From Oscillospiraceae bacterium (lineage in GTDB: Bacteria; Bacillota_A; Clostridia; Oscillospirales; Oscillospiraceae): a DNA stretch of 23,451 bases. The DNA is taken from positions 1 to 23,451 of the forward strand of contig JAGAFT010000187.1 of NCBI GenBank assembly GCA_017627975.1, read 5' to 3'. The first letter of the stretch is position 1, and each line of letters starts with the position of its first letter. Under the pieces are notes generated by a model. The model saw nothing but the letters and a program-made list of their open reading frames with translations, ran no database searches and was not told the DNA's origin. This document shows, piece by piece, positions 8,450 to 15,106 of the stretch. The position numbers and the translations under genes were made by a program.

Positions 8450-9601
8450 TCATTTATCCTCCGAAATATAGATTGCTTTACCGTCTTTTACAGTCATCAG
8501 GCATCTGCCGAGCACCGGCCAGCCATCAAAGGGGGTCGAGCGTCCTTTGGAGCGAAACTGCGTCGGGTCGATGGTATAGTCACGGTCCAGATCCCAGATC
8601 GCATAGTCGCCGGAGAGGGAAATGCCGAAGCGGGAGGCCGGAGCGGAAGACATCAGGTCGATGAGTTTTTCAAGGGGGACGATCCCTTCGGTAACGAGCC
8701 CGGTATAGAGTGCCGGAAACGCGGTTTCCAGACCGACAATGCCGTTCAGGCTCTTTTCAAATCCGCGGCTTTTCTCCTCCGCCGAATGCGGGGCGTGATC
8801 GGTGGCGATCATGTCGACGGTCCCGTCGACCACGGCTTCCAGAAGCGCGCCCTGGTCCTCCGCCTTGTGGATCGGCGGATTCATCTTGAACCTTCCGTCG
8901 TCGTCGATGAGCGCCGTATTGAGCAGAAGGTAGTGCGGCGCCGTTTCGCAGCTGACATCAACACCGCTTTGCTTTGCATCCCGGATCAGCTGGACGGATT
9001 CCTTTGTGGAGATGTGGCACACATGGAACGCACAGCCGGTCTCATCCGCAAGGCGCAGATTCCGCTCAATCTCTCTCCACTCCCGTTCACGGGGATCCTC
9101 ACAGCGCATATCTTCACAGTGCCCGGCGATCAGCTTTCCGAGCGCTTTGCAGCGCTGCATGGCTTCCCGCATCAGCCCTTCGTCCGCCACACCGACGCCG
9201 TCGTCCGAAAACGCGACAACGTAAGGGGCAAGCGCCTCGAGATCCGAGAGTTCCCGGCCTTTTTCACCCACGGTGATGGAGCCGTAAGGGAGAACCCTGA
9301 CGGGGACTTCCGCAATTCGGTCCAGCTGCGGCTGAAGATGCGCGACACTGTCGGGGACCGGATTCAGATTCGGCATGGTGCAGACCGCGGTGTAGCCGGA
9401 TGCGGCCGCCGCGGCGGCGCCTGTCGCAACGGTCTCCTTATAAGAAAATCCCGGTTCGCGAAAATGCACATGCACATCACAAAAACCGGGAAACATCACG
9501 TATTCATTTTTGTTGAAACGGGAAAAAACGTCATCACAGCCCTCCAATGGAAGCTGCTTTACAAAAACACCGATTTTTTTGACTTTGTCAAACTCGACCA
9601 T
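8450..9601 (-). CDS. pyrC: Dihydroorotase
   Basis: 383 residues. It cyclises N-carbamoyl-aspartate to dihydroorotate using a zinc centre. Metal and active-site motifs are all visible: DVHVHFREPG (His44, His46), FSDDG (Asp133-Asp134), GHCED (His161), HVCHIST (His193, His196) and ATDHAPHS (Asp268, His269). It is a class I bacterial type. It is shorter than the roughly 428-residue Bacillus enzyme because the N-terminal beta-sandwich is trimmed: HxH is at residue 44 rather than near 60. The ATG at 9601 follows GGAGGAGAAAGA. An in-frame upstream extension runs through the leader terminator and is not expected to be translated. It is the first gene of the operon. Confidence 0.95.
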   Translation of the reverse strand: MVEFDKVKKIGVFVKQLPLEGCDDVFSRFNKNEYVMFPGFCDVHVHFREPGFSYKETVATGAAAAAASGYTAVCTMPNLNPVPDSVAHLQPQLDRIAEVPVRVLPYGSITVGEKGRELSDLEALAPYVVAFSDDGVGVADEGLMREAMQRCKALGKLIAGHCEDMRCEDPREREWREIERNLRLADETGCAFHVCHISTKESVQLIRDAKQSGVDVSCETAPHYLLLNTALIDDDGRFKMNPPIHKAEDQGALLEAVVDGTVDMIATDHAPHSAEEKSRGFEKSLNGIVGLETAFPALYTGLVTEGIVPLEKLIDLMSSAPASRFGISLSGDYAIWDLDRDYTIDPTQFRSKGRSTPFDGWPVLGRCLMTVKDGKAIYISEDK

Positions 9602-9620
9602 TCTTTCTCCTCCATCCGGA

Positions 9621-9720
9621 ATCCAAAAAGAAAACCTCGCCGGAGACGGCAAGGCAGAATACGGGCATACCATACCCGCAAATATCCACTTCATCTTGCC
9701 GATCTCACAGGGTCGCCTTA
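9621..9720 (-). promoter_or_regulatory. Probable PyrR-dependent attenuator leader of the pyr operon
   Basis: The 5' leader of about 124 nt, reading on the minus strand, contains CTGTGAG (plus 9704-9710), which fits the CNGNGAG loop recognised by PyrR. It is flanked by weakly pairing arms (CGACC and ATCG). Downstream, a terminator stem CCTTGCCG/CGGCGAGG with loop TCTC (9635-9654) is followed by TTTTCTTTTT (9625-9634). Between them lies GGGTATGGTATGCCC, which could take part in an antiterminator. In Bacillus, UMP-bound PyrR stabilises the loop and favours termination. The terminator is clear; the PyrR assignment rests on the loop motif and gene context. Confidence 0.7.
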
Positions 9721-9731
9721 AAGTTTCTACG

Positions 9732-9760
9732 ATTATAATGTCAGGAGAGTTATTTGTCAA
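9732..9760 (-). promoter_or_regulatory. Sigma-A promoter of the pyr operon
   Basis: TTGACA (plus 9755-9760) and TATAAT (plus 9732-9737) are both perfect consensus, separated by 17 bp on the minus strand. Transcription should begin near 9725 and pass through the attenuator before pyrC. Confidence 0.9.
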
Positions 9761-9890
9761 CTGGCGATTTGTACAGAAACTGTCGCCGAAAGAGCAGGAC
9801 GAATTTACGTTCCGTCATCCGCGGCGACGGCAGTCCGAAGCCGGGCCGGAAAGCGGCAAAAGAAATCTTTTGGATTTTTATAAGTTTCTG
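9761..9890. other. Spacer between divergent pyr and Trp-Trp operon promoters
   Basis: Together with the pyrC leader and both promoters, this is part of a 410-bp stretch without a confident gene (9602-10011). The 130 bp themselves show no RNA gene, terminator or clear operator. A short frame (9739-9896, 52 codons) crosses it but has no ribosome binding site. Confidence 0.5.
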
Positions 9891-9920
9891 TTGTAATTTG
9901 AGGGAGTGTTTTGTTATAAT
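9891..9920 (+). promoter_or_regulatory. Sigma-A promoter of the Trp-Trp protein operon
   Basis: TTGTAA (9891-9896), an 18-bp spacer and a perfect TATAAT (9915-9920). Transcription should start near 9927, giving a leader of about 85 nt before the start codon at 10012. The same TTGTAA-18-TATAAT layout is used for the GMP synthase gene at 16076. Confidence 0.75.
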
Positions 9921-10011
9921 AAACAAAATAGAAATCTGACAGATGAACACGCGGTTAAGACTGCATTCGGCGTACGGAGCTGGTGTTGATCCCGGTGAAA
10001 GAGAGGAATCG

Positions 10012-10389
10012 ATGAGCGAACACGGAAGCCTTCAGTTTGTATGGGATATCATGCTGCAAAGCGAGTGGTGGAAACAATACAGTCAGACGGTGGAACGCTC
10101 GTTGGCGGAACAGGCCGGGGAAAGAAGCTCCGGCGGCGGTGCAGGCGACGCCAGGCTGCAGTCCGGCAGCCGGGGCGGGTCCTATGCCGGTATGCTGATG
10201 AGTTCCGGAAACGGATCCGGGTTCGCCGTCGGCTCCGGCGAATGGTGGACTTCTTCCTCCGGCAGCTGGTGGATGGAGATCCCGGAAGTCTGGTGGGGGT
10301 CCTTCTCCGGATCCTGGTGGACTTCCGCCGAAGGAAGCGCGGGTTCCGGCAGCGGCTTTGCCCTGGGATACGGGCTGCAGCTGATCTGA
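10012..10389 (+). CDS. Small Trp/Gly/Ser-rich protein with four WW octapeptide repeats; candidate precursor peptide
   Basis: 125 residues; I recognise no family. The ATG at 10012 has GAGAGG 5 nt upstream; an in-frame ATG at 9943 has no ribosome site. Residues 1-50 are a polar, partly charged region with one WW (19-20, SEWWKQY). Residues 51-77 are Gly/Ser-rich. Residues 78-109 are four octapeptides in exact register: WWTSSSGS, WWMEIPEV, WWGSFSGS and WWTSAEGS. Similar segments, GSGFAVG and GSGFALG, flank the array, and the C-terminus is GYGLQLI. There is no signal peptide or Cys, so disulfide or lanthionine bonds are excluded. It is co-transcribed with the glycosyltransferase-like gene that starts 9 nt after its stop. 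A leader-plus-repeated-core layout suggests a modified peptide precursor or a repeat-bearing surface or scaffold protein; this is inference. Confidence 0.72.
   Translation: MSEHGSLQFVWDIMLQSEWWKQYSQTVERSLAEQAGERSSGGGAGDARLQSGSRGGSYAGMLMSSGNGSGFAVGSGEWWTSSSGSWWMEIPEVWWGSFSGSWWTSAEGSAGSGSGFALGYGLQLI
10243..10338 (+). repeat. Four 24-bp coding repeats
   Basis: TGGTGG recurs at 10243, 10267, 10291 and 10315, exactly every 24 bp, each opening an octapeptide. Units 1, 3 and 4 share Ser/Gly codons after WW; unit 2 (WWMEIPEV) has diverged. The period is strict while the rest of each unit varies. Confidence 0.9.
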
Positions 10390-10398
10390 ACGGGACGG

Positions 10399-11286
10399 AT
10401 GGAAGCCTGTCATTCGTTCTGGTCTGAACCAAACCGCCGCCGCCATCAGGGGGAGATCCGCTTTCCCGATTATGAGCAGCTGACCGCGATCCTTTCCGCG
10501 CTGGAATGGAAACGGCACAGCGGCCCGGTCAGAATGCTGACCGATACCGACGGAGCGGCGTATTTCCGGGACATCGGTATTGCGGCTTTCTGGGACGGGA
10601 CGGAGACCGTTTTGGACGGCCTTGCGGAAACAATTGATCCCGCTGCCTTCTGGGCGGCGGGAAAACTTCAGGCGCTGAGCTTTCTGCCCCTGCCGTGCGT
10701 TATGCTGGATACGGACCTGGTGGTCTGGGAAAACGTCGAAGCGCGGCTGAAGGGGGACGCGGCAGCGGCCCATCCGGAACCGCTGAATCCTCGCACTTAT
10801 CCGGAGCCGTCCTGTTTTCCGTTTTCGGAAGGCTATGCGTTTCCGGCGCGGTGGGATTTCAGCCTGAACGCGGCAAACACGGCGTTCCTGTTCTTCCGGG
10901 ACAAGGCGCTCCGGGAGGCGTATCTGGACGAGGCCTTTGACTTCATGCGGCATATCCGGCCCGAGGGACTGGACCCGGTGCAGACCATGTGCTTCGCGGA
11001 GCAGCGCATTCTGCCGATGTGCGCCGGGGAAAACGGAAAGACCCTGGGGTATCTTCTGAAGCCGGGAGAACTGCTTACCCAGAGCTCTGTGACCCACACC
11101 TGGGGCTTCAAGCAGGTGCTCCGTATGAGTGAGCAGGCGCGGGATGGGTTCTGTATGCGCTGCGTGCGGCGAATCCATCTGGACTTCCCGCAGGAGGCGG
11201 AGCTTCTTCCTACCTGCAGGGATTTGAGAGACTATGAACGGCGCTACCGGGAGGCGAAGACGCTCCCCGATGCCGGAAAAGAATAA
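10399..11286 (+). CDS. DUF6734-like, glycosyltransferase-type protein
   Basis: 295 residues, cytoplasmic, with no signal or membrane segment. Features resembling DUF6734 and GT-A fold enzymes are the N-terminal HSFWS, a strand then TDTDGAAYF (48-56), WAAGKLQALSFLPLPCVMLDTDLVVW (85-110) with a metal-binding-type DxD at Asp104/Asp106, NAANTAFLFFRD (157-168) and THTWGFK (232-238). A nucleotide-sugar transferase role fits this layout, but donor and acceptor are unknown. The start is weak (GGGACGG directly before ATG) and probably depends on coupling to the Trp-Trp gene 9 nt upstream. That tight pairing makes the small protein its likeliest acceptor. The family name is recalled from motif order, not from a search. 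Confidence 0.66.
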   Translation: MEACHSFWSEPNRRRHQGEIRFPDYEQLTAILSALEWKRHSGPVRMLTDTDGAAYFRDIGIAAFWDGTETVLDGLAETIDPAAFWAAGKLQALSFLPLPCVMLDTDLVVWENVEARLKGDAAAAHPEPLNPRTYPEPSCFPFSEGYAFPARWDFSLNAANTAFLFFRDKALREAYLDEAFDFMRHIRPEGLDPVQTMCFAEQRILPMCAGENGKTLGYLLKPGELLTQSSVTHTWGFKQVLRMSEQARDGFCMRCVRRIHLDFPQEAELLPTCRDLRDYERRYREAKTLPDAGKE

Positions 11287-11293
11287 AAAAACA

Positions 11294-11338
11294 CTGAAAA
11301 CAGGACCGAAGCGGAAAACGCTTCGGTCCTGTTTTCAG
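11294..11338. terminator. Bidirectional terminator between convergent genes
   Basis: A perfect 20-bp stem (11294-11313 with 11319-11338) has a 5-nt GAAAA loop. A-runs upstream and T-runs within the 3' arm serve both directions. It ends the Trp-Trp operon on plus and the DUF554 transcript on minus. Confidence 0.9.
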
Positions 11339-11387
11339 CCTTGACCGGGAAAAGCATCGCCTGTTCCGGTCGGCTTCCCATATCATG

Positions 11388-12098
11388 TCATTTCAGCGCA
11401 GAGGCGCAGGCCATCCAGAGAATCGGGAGAAAAATGGCCGGCAGCATATTGGCAACCTTAATGCGCTCCCGGCTGCATTCCAGCATGTTCAGCGCCATGC
11501 CGATCAGAATCACGCCTCCGACAGCGCTCATTTCCGTGACGGCGGCATCGGAGAGCAGAGAACCGAGAACCCCGGCCAGCAGCGTGAGCGCCCCCTGAAA
11601 CACTAGAACAAAGGCGGCCGAGCAGGTGACGCCGAAGCCCATTGCGGCACCGAATGCCATGCTGGAGACGAAATCAAGCATGCTCTTGGCATAGATGATG
11701 CTGTAATTGTGGCGGATCCCGGCTTCCAGCGAGCCCATGATCGTCATGGAACCGATGCAAAACAGAATGCAGGCGGAGACAAAGCCCTCCGTGAAGCTTT
11801 CCATGGCACCGCCGCCGGCTTTTCCGCGCAGGAGCTTTGCCTTAATTGCGTCACCGGCGTGTTCAATTCCGTCGTCAATGCGCATCAGTTCTCCGAGCAC
11901 GGTTCCAAGCACCATGCAAACGATCACACAGAGCAAATCCTGGGTGGCAACGGCACTTGAAACGCCGATCAGCACGGTGCAGAGCCCCAGGGCTTTCATT
12001 ACCGCATTTCGCAGACTCTCCTTCAGCCTGTTGCGAAAGAGAATCCCGATCAGACTCCCGGCCAGCACCGTAAACGTATTGACAAAAACCGCGGGCAT
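11388..12098 (-). CDS. DUF554 family integral membrane protein
   Basis: 236 residues, dominated by hydrophobic helices (FVNTFTVLAGSLIGILF, ALGLCTVLIGVSSAV, LLCVIVCMVLGTVLGEL, FVSACILFCIGSMTIMGSL, FGAAMGFGVTCSAAFVLVFQGALTLLAGVL, AVGGVILIGMALNML, ANMLPAIFLPILW). The conserved DUF554 signatures are NTFTVLAGSLIG at the start and CIGSMTIMGSLEAGI in the middle. The ATG at 12098 is preceded by GTGAGGTACAA. It follows the YhaN-like gene by 7 bp and is the last gene of that operon. Members are annotated as YdfK-like membrane proteins with no proven substrate. Confidence 0.9.
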   Translation of the reverse strand: MPAVFVNTFTVLAGSLIGILFRNRLKESLRNAVMKALGLCTVLIGVSSAVATQDLLCVIVCMVLGTVLGELMRIDDGIEHAGDAIKAKLLRGKAGGGAMESFTEGFVSACILFCIGSMTIMGSLEAGIRHNYSIIYAKSMLDFVSSMAFGAAMGFGVTCSAAFVLVFQGALTLLAGVLGSLLSDAAVTEMSAVGGVILIGMALNMLECSRERIKVANMLPAIFLPILWMACASALK

Positions 12099-12105
12099 TT
12101 GTACC

Positions 12106-14004
12106 TCACTCCCGTCTGCATGTGAACAGAACAACCTGACGCCGCAGAGCGATCTTTTTCAGCAGGTTCATGGCCTGTTCATATCGTGTGTTGTCCAGAT
12201 TGACGAGTACATCGTCCAGAATCAGAGGGCAGGGCTCGCCGAGGGGAAGGGCAAGCTCGCATACCGCCAGACGGACCGCAAGGTACAGAAGATCCATTGT
12301 CCCCGCGCTCAGGTATTCCGCAGAATGCGCTTCCGTGTCGTCCGAGGCACGCGCCTTGGCGGAGAAGTCCGAACCGATTAGAACGTCCTCATAGCGTCCG
12401 CCGGTCATTTCGCTCATATATTCGGCCGCCAGTTTGCTGAGCTCCGGTGAGAAACGACTCTTAAGCTCAAGGTCTGCATCGCGCAGCAGCTCGGAAGCCA
12501 GGGTAATGGCTTCGTATTCGGCCTGTATGGTGTCACAGCGCTCCTGAAGGTAGGTAATTGAGCTTGCAAGCACCAGGGGATCGCCGAGAGCACTGAGTCT
12601 GCCGTTGAGTCCGGAAATCCTGGCCGAGAGCTCGGAGGCTTCGTTTCTGCGCTGCTGAAGCCGGCGGCTGAGCCGGGCGGCTTCGGAATCGCCCCCGGCA
12701 AAATCAAGCTCGGTGACAGCGCTCTCTTCCAGGGTGTGCAGCTGGCGGTCGGCGTTTTCCAGACGTTCTCTGCTGCGCTGTTCCTCGGCTTCGGCCAGAC
12801 GGATGGATTCCTCCAGGGCAAGATGCCGCTGCAAAATGGCATCGAGGTCTTCCGGCACCGATATCTTGTATTTTCGAAGAATCAGATCGCGTTCTGCCGA
12901 GACGGCCTGAGATTCCTGATGCATCCGGGAATAGCGAAGAAAGAAGAAAATCGCAAAGACACAGCAGACGGCGGCAGCAAGAATCAAAGCAAGGTTCGAG
13001 CTCGCACCGTAGAAAGCGGCGGTGAGAATCGCAAGGAAGGAGCACAGGATTGCCGGAAACAGGCCGGAACGGCCCGTCGGTTCCCGGTCCGAGAGAGAAT
13101 CCAGCGTTCTGCGGTCGGCTTCGATCTCGGAACGAAGCTCCTCGCCGGTCCGATCACCGAAGTCACTGCGGCGCAGGGCGTCTTTTGCACGGGAAACCTC
13201 GGCCAGTGCGGCGTCGTGACTGTCGCTGCGTTCCTGAACCAGGGTCCGTCCTTCCCGCAGGCGGTTCAGGGCGTCTGTGCGCTGCCGTCTTCGGGCGTCG
13301 GTAACCTGCTGCTCCAGGGCGCTGCACTCCTGCCTGGCGTCGGCGAGCTGAGCCTCCATCTCCCGGACATTGCTGAACGAGTTTTCCATCTCGGCCAGCA
13401 GCTTTTTCGATTCGGCTATTTCATCTTCCAGGGCGGGCAGACTTCCCTTATGGTGATACCGGCGCTTGCGCTGCCAGGTCTGCAGTTTTTCGGCGGTTTC
13501 GGAATAGGAAACCTGCTCATCTCCGCTGGAAACAATGGATTGAATCCGTTTTTCCAGTTCGGGATTCCCTTTGACGACGACATCGCCCTGGCCGATGAAG
13601 GCGCTGCGCCGGAAGACATCACGGTTGACACCGGTAAGCAGTTCCCCGCAGTTGCGGCCGGTCATTCCCTCCACGGGGGTGTTCGTTCCGCTGTAGTAAG
13701 CGCTGAACTCATGCATGGGGGCGTTTCGGGCGACCGTGGTTCTGGTCAGCGTCAGGTCGCAGCCGTCTGCCGTGACCTCCATGGTCCCCTCCATCGGGGC
13801 GCCGGACCAGGGGGTGTAGCGCGCCTGGTCCGAGATGCCGGACTGTTCCGCGGAGTCGATCCCGTAGAGCATGGCCCGGATAAACGCGCACCAGGTGCTT
13901 TTTCCGCTCTCATTGGGGGCATAGATGACGTTCAGACCGCCGTGAAACGACAGGGTTTCTCCCTGCAGTTTCCCGAAAGAGGCGCAGAGCTTACGGATTC
14001 TCAT
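12106..14004 (-). CDS. YhaN-like SMC-type ATPase with central membrane hairpin
   Basis: 632 residues. The N-terminal ABC-type ATPase half has Walker A APNESGKST (29-37) and a Q-loop region around AFIGQGD. Coiled coil runs from about 165 to 305 and again from about 365 to 500, and a C-terminal half has signature LSAGTMDLLYLA and Walker B LILDDVLVNLD (about 594-604). Two adjacent hydrophobic helices (about 315-333 and 337-356) interrupt the coiled coil, as in YhaN-type proteins. These proteins resemble Rad50/SbcC and pair with a YhaO/SbcD-type phosphoesterase, which is encoded directly upstream with a 14-bp overlap. A DNA repair or nuclease-associated role at the membrane is likely, inferred from the family. 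It is shorter than the roughly 960-residue Bacillus YhaN, mainly in the coiled coil. Confidence 0.85.
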   Translation of the reverse strand: MRIRKLCASFGKLQGETLSFHGGLNVIYAPNESGKSTWCAFIRAMLYGIDSAEQSGISDQARYTPWSGAPMEGTMEVTADGCDLTLTRTTVARNAPMHEFSAYYSGTNTPVEGMTGRNCGELLTGVNRDVFRRSAFIGQGDVVVKGNPELEKRIQSIVSSGDEQVSYSETAEKLQTWQRKRRYHHKGSLPALEDEIAESKKLLAEMENSFSNVREMEAQLADARQECSALEQQVTDARRRQRTDALNRLREGRTLVQERSDSHDAALAEVSRAKDALRRSDFGDRTGEELRSEIEADRRTLDSLSDREPTGRSGLFPAILCSFLAILTAAFYGASSNLALILAAAVCCVFAIFFFLRYSRMHQESQAVSAERDLILRKYKISVPEDLDAILQRHLALEESIRLAEAEEQRSRERLENADRQLHTLEESAVTELDFAGGDSEAARLSRRLQQRRNEASELSARISGLNGRLSALGDPLVLASSITYLQERCDTIQAEYEAITLASELLRDADLELKSRFSPELSKLAAEYMSEMTGGRYEDVLIGSDFSAKARASDDTEAHSAEYLSAGTMDLLYLAVRLAVCELALPLGEPCPLILDDVLVNLDNTRYEQAMNLLKKIALRRQVVLFTCRRE

Positions 14005-15106
14005 GGACAGCCACCTCCTCGCCGTTGGTCAGGGCCGCGAGGCCCCATCGTGCGGCCTGCTCCAGACGCTGTTTTTCCTCGTCGGTTTTTGCCGCATCCC
14101 GCAGGCTGCAAAGCTTCTCGAGGAAAAGCCCTTTCAGACTGTCGCTTCCGGCGGATGCCCAGATTTCTTCCGGAAGCCGTGTCCTGTCCTTCAGGTGAAG
14201 AGAGAAGAACATCTCATCCAGATTCTGATGCAGCTTCCGCAGATCCGGCGCCAGAGCGCTCTCACCGGTCAGTGTGATTCGATACACATCCCGCACCGAG
14301 TCGTCCGGGAGGGAAGTATGGATCAGCAGAAGAGGATCTTTCCCGGTGAGATCCAGATCCAGCGTACGATACTGGCGGATTGCGATGCTGACAGGCCGCA
14401 GGCTGCAGCCCTCAGGGCTCAGTGTCACGACGTAAACACTGCGCTCCCCGCATTCGTCAAAGCTCCTGCCCTGCGGGCAGCCGGGCCAGGCATAGCTGCA
14501 GCCGCCGGTTCGCCTCAGGCCGCTGGCCGTATGATCGTGACCCAGGGCGGCATAGTCAATCCCGCTGGCAGCCAGGTCTTCTTCACTGATGGGGTTGCAC
14601 AGGGACTGGGGATTGCCGACCTCTCCGTGCATGCAGAGAAGATTATAGACATCGTGTTTGCGCTCTGCGTGAAAGCCCCGCAGCAGAGCCGGGGCTGTGC
14701 GGTCTGTAAACGCTGCGCCGTAGACCCTGACGGAGGCCGAAGGAATCGAGACAAGATGGATGGCCTGCTCCCGAAAGACGGTCACGTTCTCCGGAAGCTT
14801 CAGTCTGGCCCAGGGAGAACGATCGCTGTACCAGTCCTGGCTGCCGGGGGCGATGACCACGGGGCAGGGAACACGGCTGAGCTGGCGCAGCAGTACTTCA
14901 CCGGTTTCTCCGCGGGTGTTGGCGCTGTCCAGCAGGTCACCCGGAAGAAGCATCAGATCGGCCGATTCCGCTTCCGCCAGCTCCGCCAGACGCTGAAGCA
15001 TCAGCGTCTGTTCCTGGCGGCAGACGGCGGCTTTGGAAGCGGGAAGGCTCTGAAACGGCGAGTCGAGATGAAAGTCCGCGGCGTGGATGAGTTTAACGGT
15101 TCTCAT
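13991..15106 (-). CDS. YhaO-like metallophosphoesterase (SbcD/Mre11 type) with altered GNHD motif
   Basis: 371 residues. The calcineurin-like fold is evident: DFH (Asp11, His13) in IHAADFHLDSPF, then PGDLLD (55-60), MHGEVG and GHDH. The usual GNHD motif reads GSQD (88-91), so the metal-binding Asn and the catalytic His are both replaced; I checked the codons (GGC AGC CAG GAC). The remaining 180 residues form the variable C-terminal domain. The ATG at 15106 overlaps the ymdB stop as ATGA. It is paired with the YhaN-like ATPase downstream, as SbcD is with SbcC. The altered motif suggests reduced or changed nuclease activity, or a structural role. Confidence 0.85.
   Translation of the reverse strand: MRTVKLIHAADFHLDSPFQSLPASKAAVCRQEQTLMLQRLAELAEAESADLMLLPGDLLDSANTRGETGEVLLRQLSRVPCPVVIAPGSQDWYSDRSPWARLKLPENVTVFREQAIHLVSIPSASVRVYGAAFTDRTAPALLRGFHAERKHDVYNLLCMHGEVGNPQSLCNPISEEDLAASGIDYAALGHDHTASGLRRTGGCSYAWPGCPQGRSFDECGERSVYVVTLSPEGCSLRPVSIAIRQYRTLDLDLTGKDPLLLIHTSLPDDSVRDVYRITLTGESALAPDLRKLHQNLDEMFFSLHLKDRTRLPEEIWASAGSDSLKGLFLEKLCSLRDAAKTDEEKQRLEQAARWGLAALTNGEEVAVHENP

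Noticed and set aside
9739..9896. 52-codon plus-strand frame between the divergent promoters, with a plausible-looking segment FVQKLSPKEQDEF
   Set aside because: Its start overlaps the pyrC promoter, there is no ribosome site, and it ends inside the next promoter. Kept only as a note.
9943..10011. Upstream ATG extending the Trp-Trp protein by 23 residues
   Set aside because: No Shine-Dalgarno before it, whereas GAGAGG precedes the ATG at 10012.
10243..10338. Regular 24-bp repeats considered as a CRISPR-like or minisatellite array
   Set aside because: The period is a multiple of three within an open frame, only TGGTGG is strictly conserved, and there are no spacers; it is a coding repeat.
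9955..11178. Minus-strand open frame of about 407 codons opposite the Trp-Trp protein and the glycosyltransferase-like gene
   Set aside because: No ribosome site, Arg/Pro/His-rich translation. The plus strand has a promoter, Shine-Dalgarno and terminator in the right places and a GT-like protein.
12736..14277. Plus-strand open frame of about 513 codons opposite the YhaN/YhaO-like genes
   Set aside because: Antisense to two well-supported genes, low-complexity translation and no promoter or ribosome binding site.
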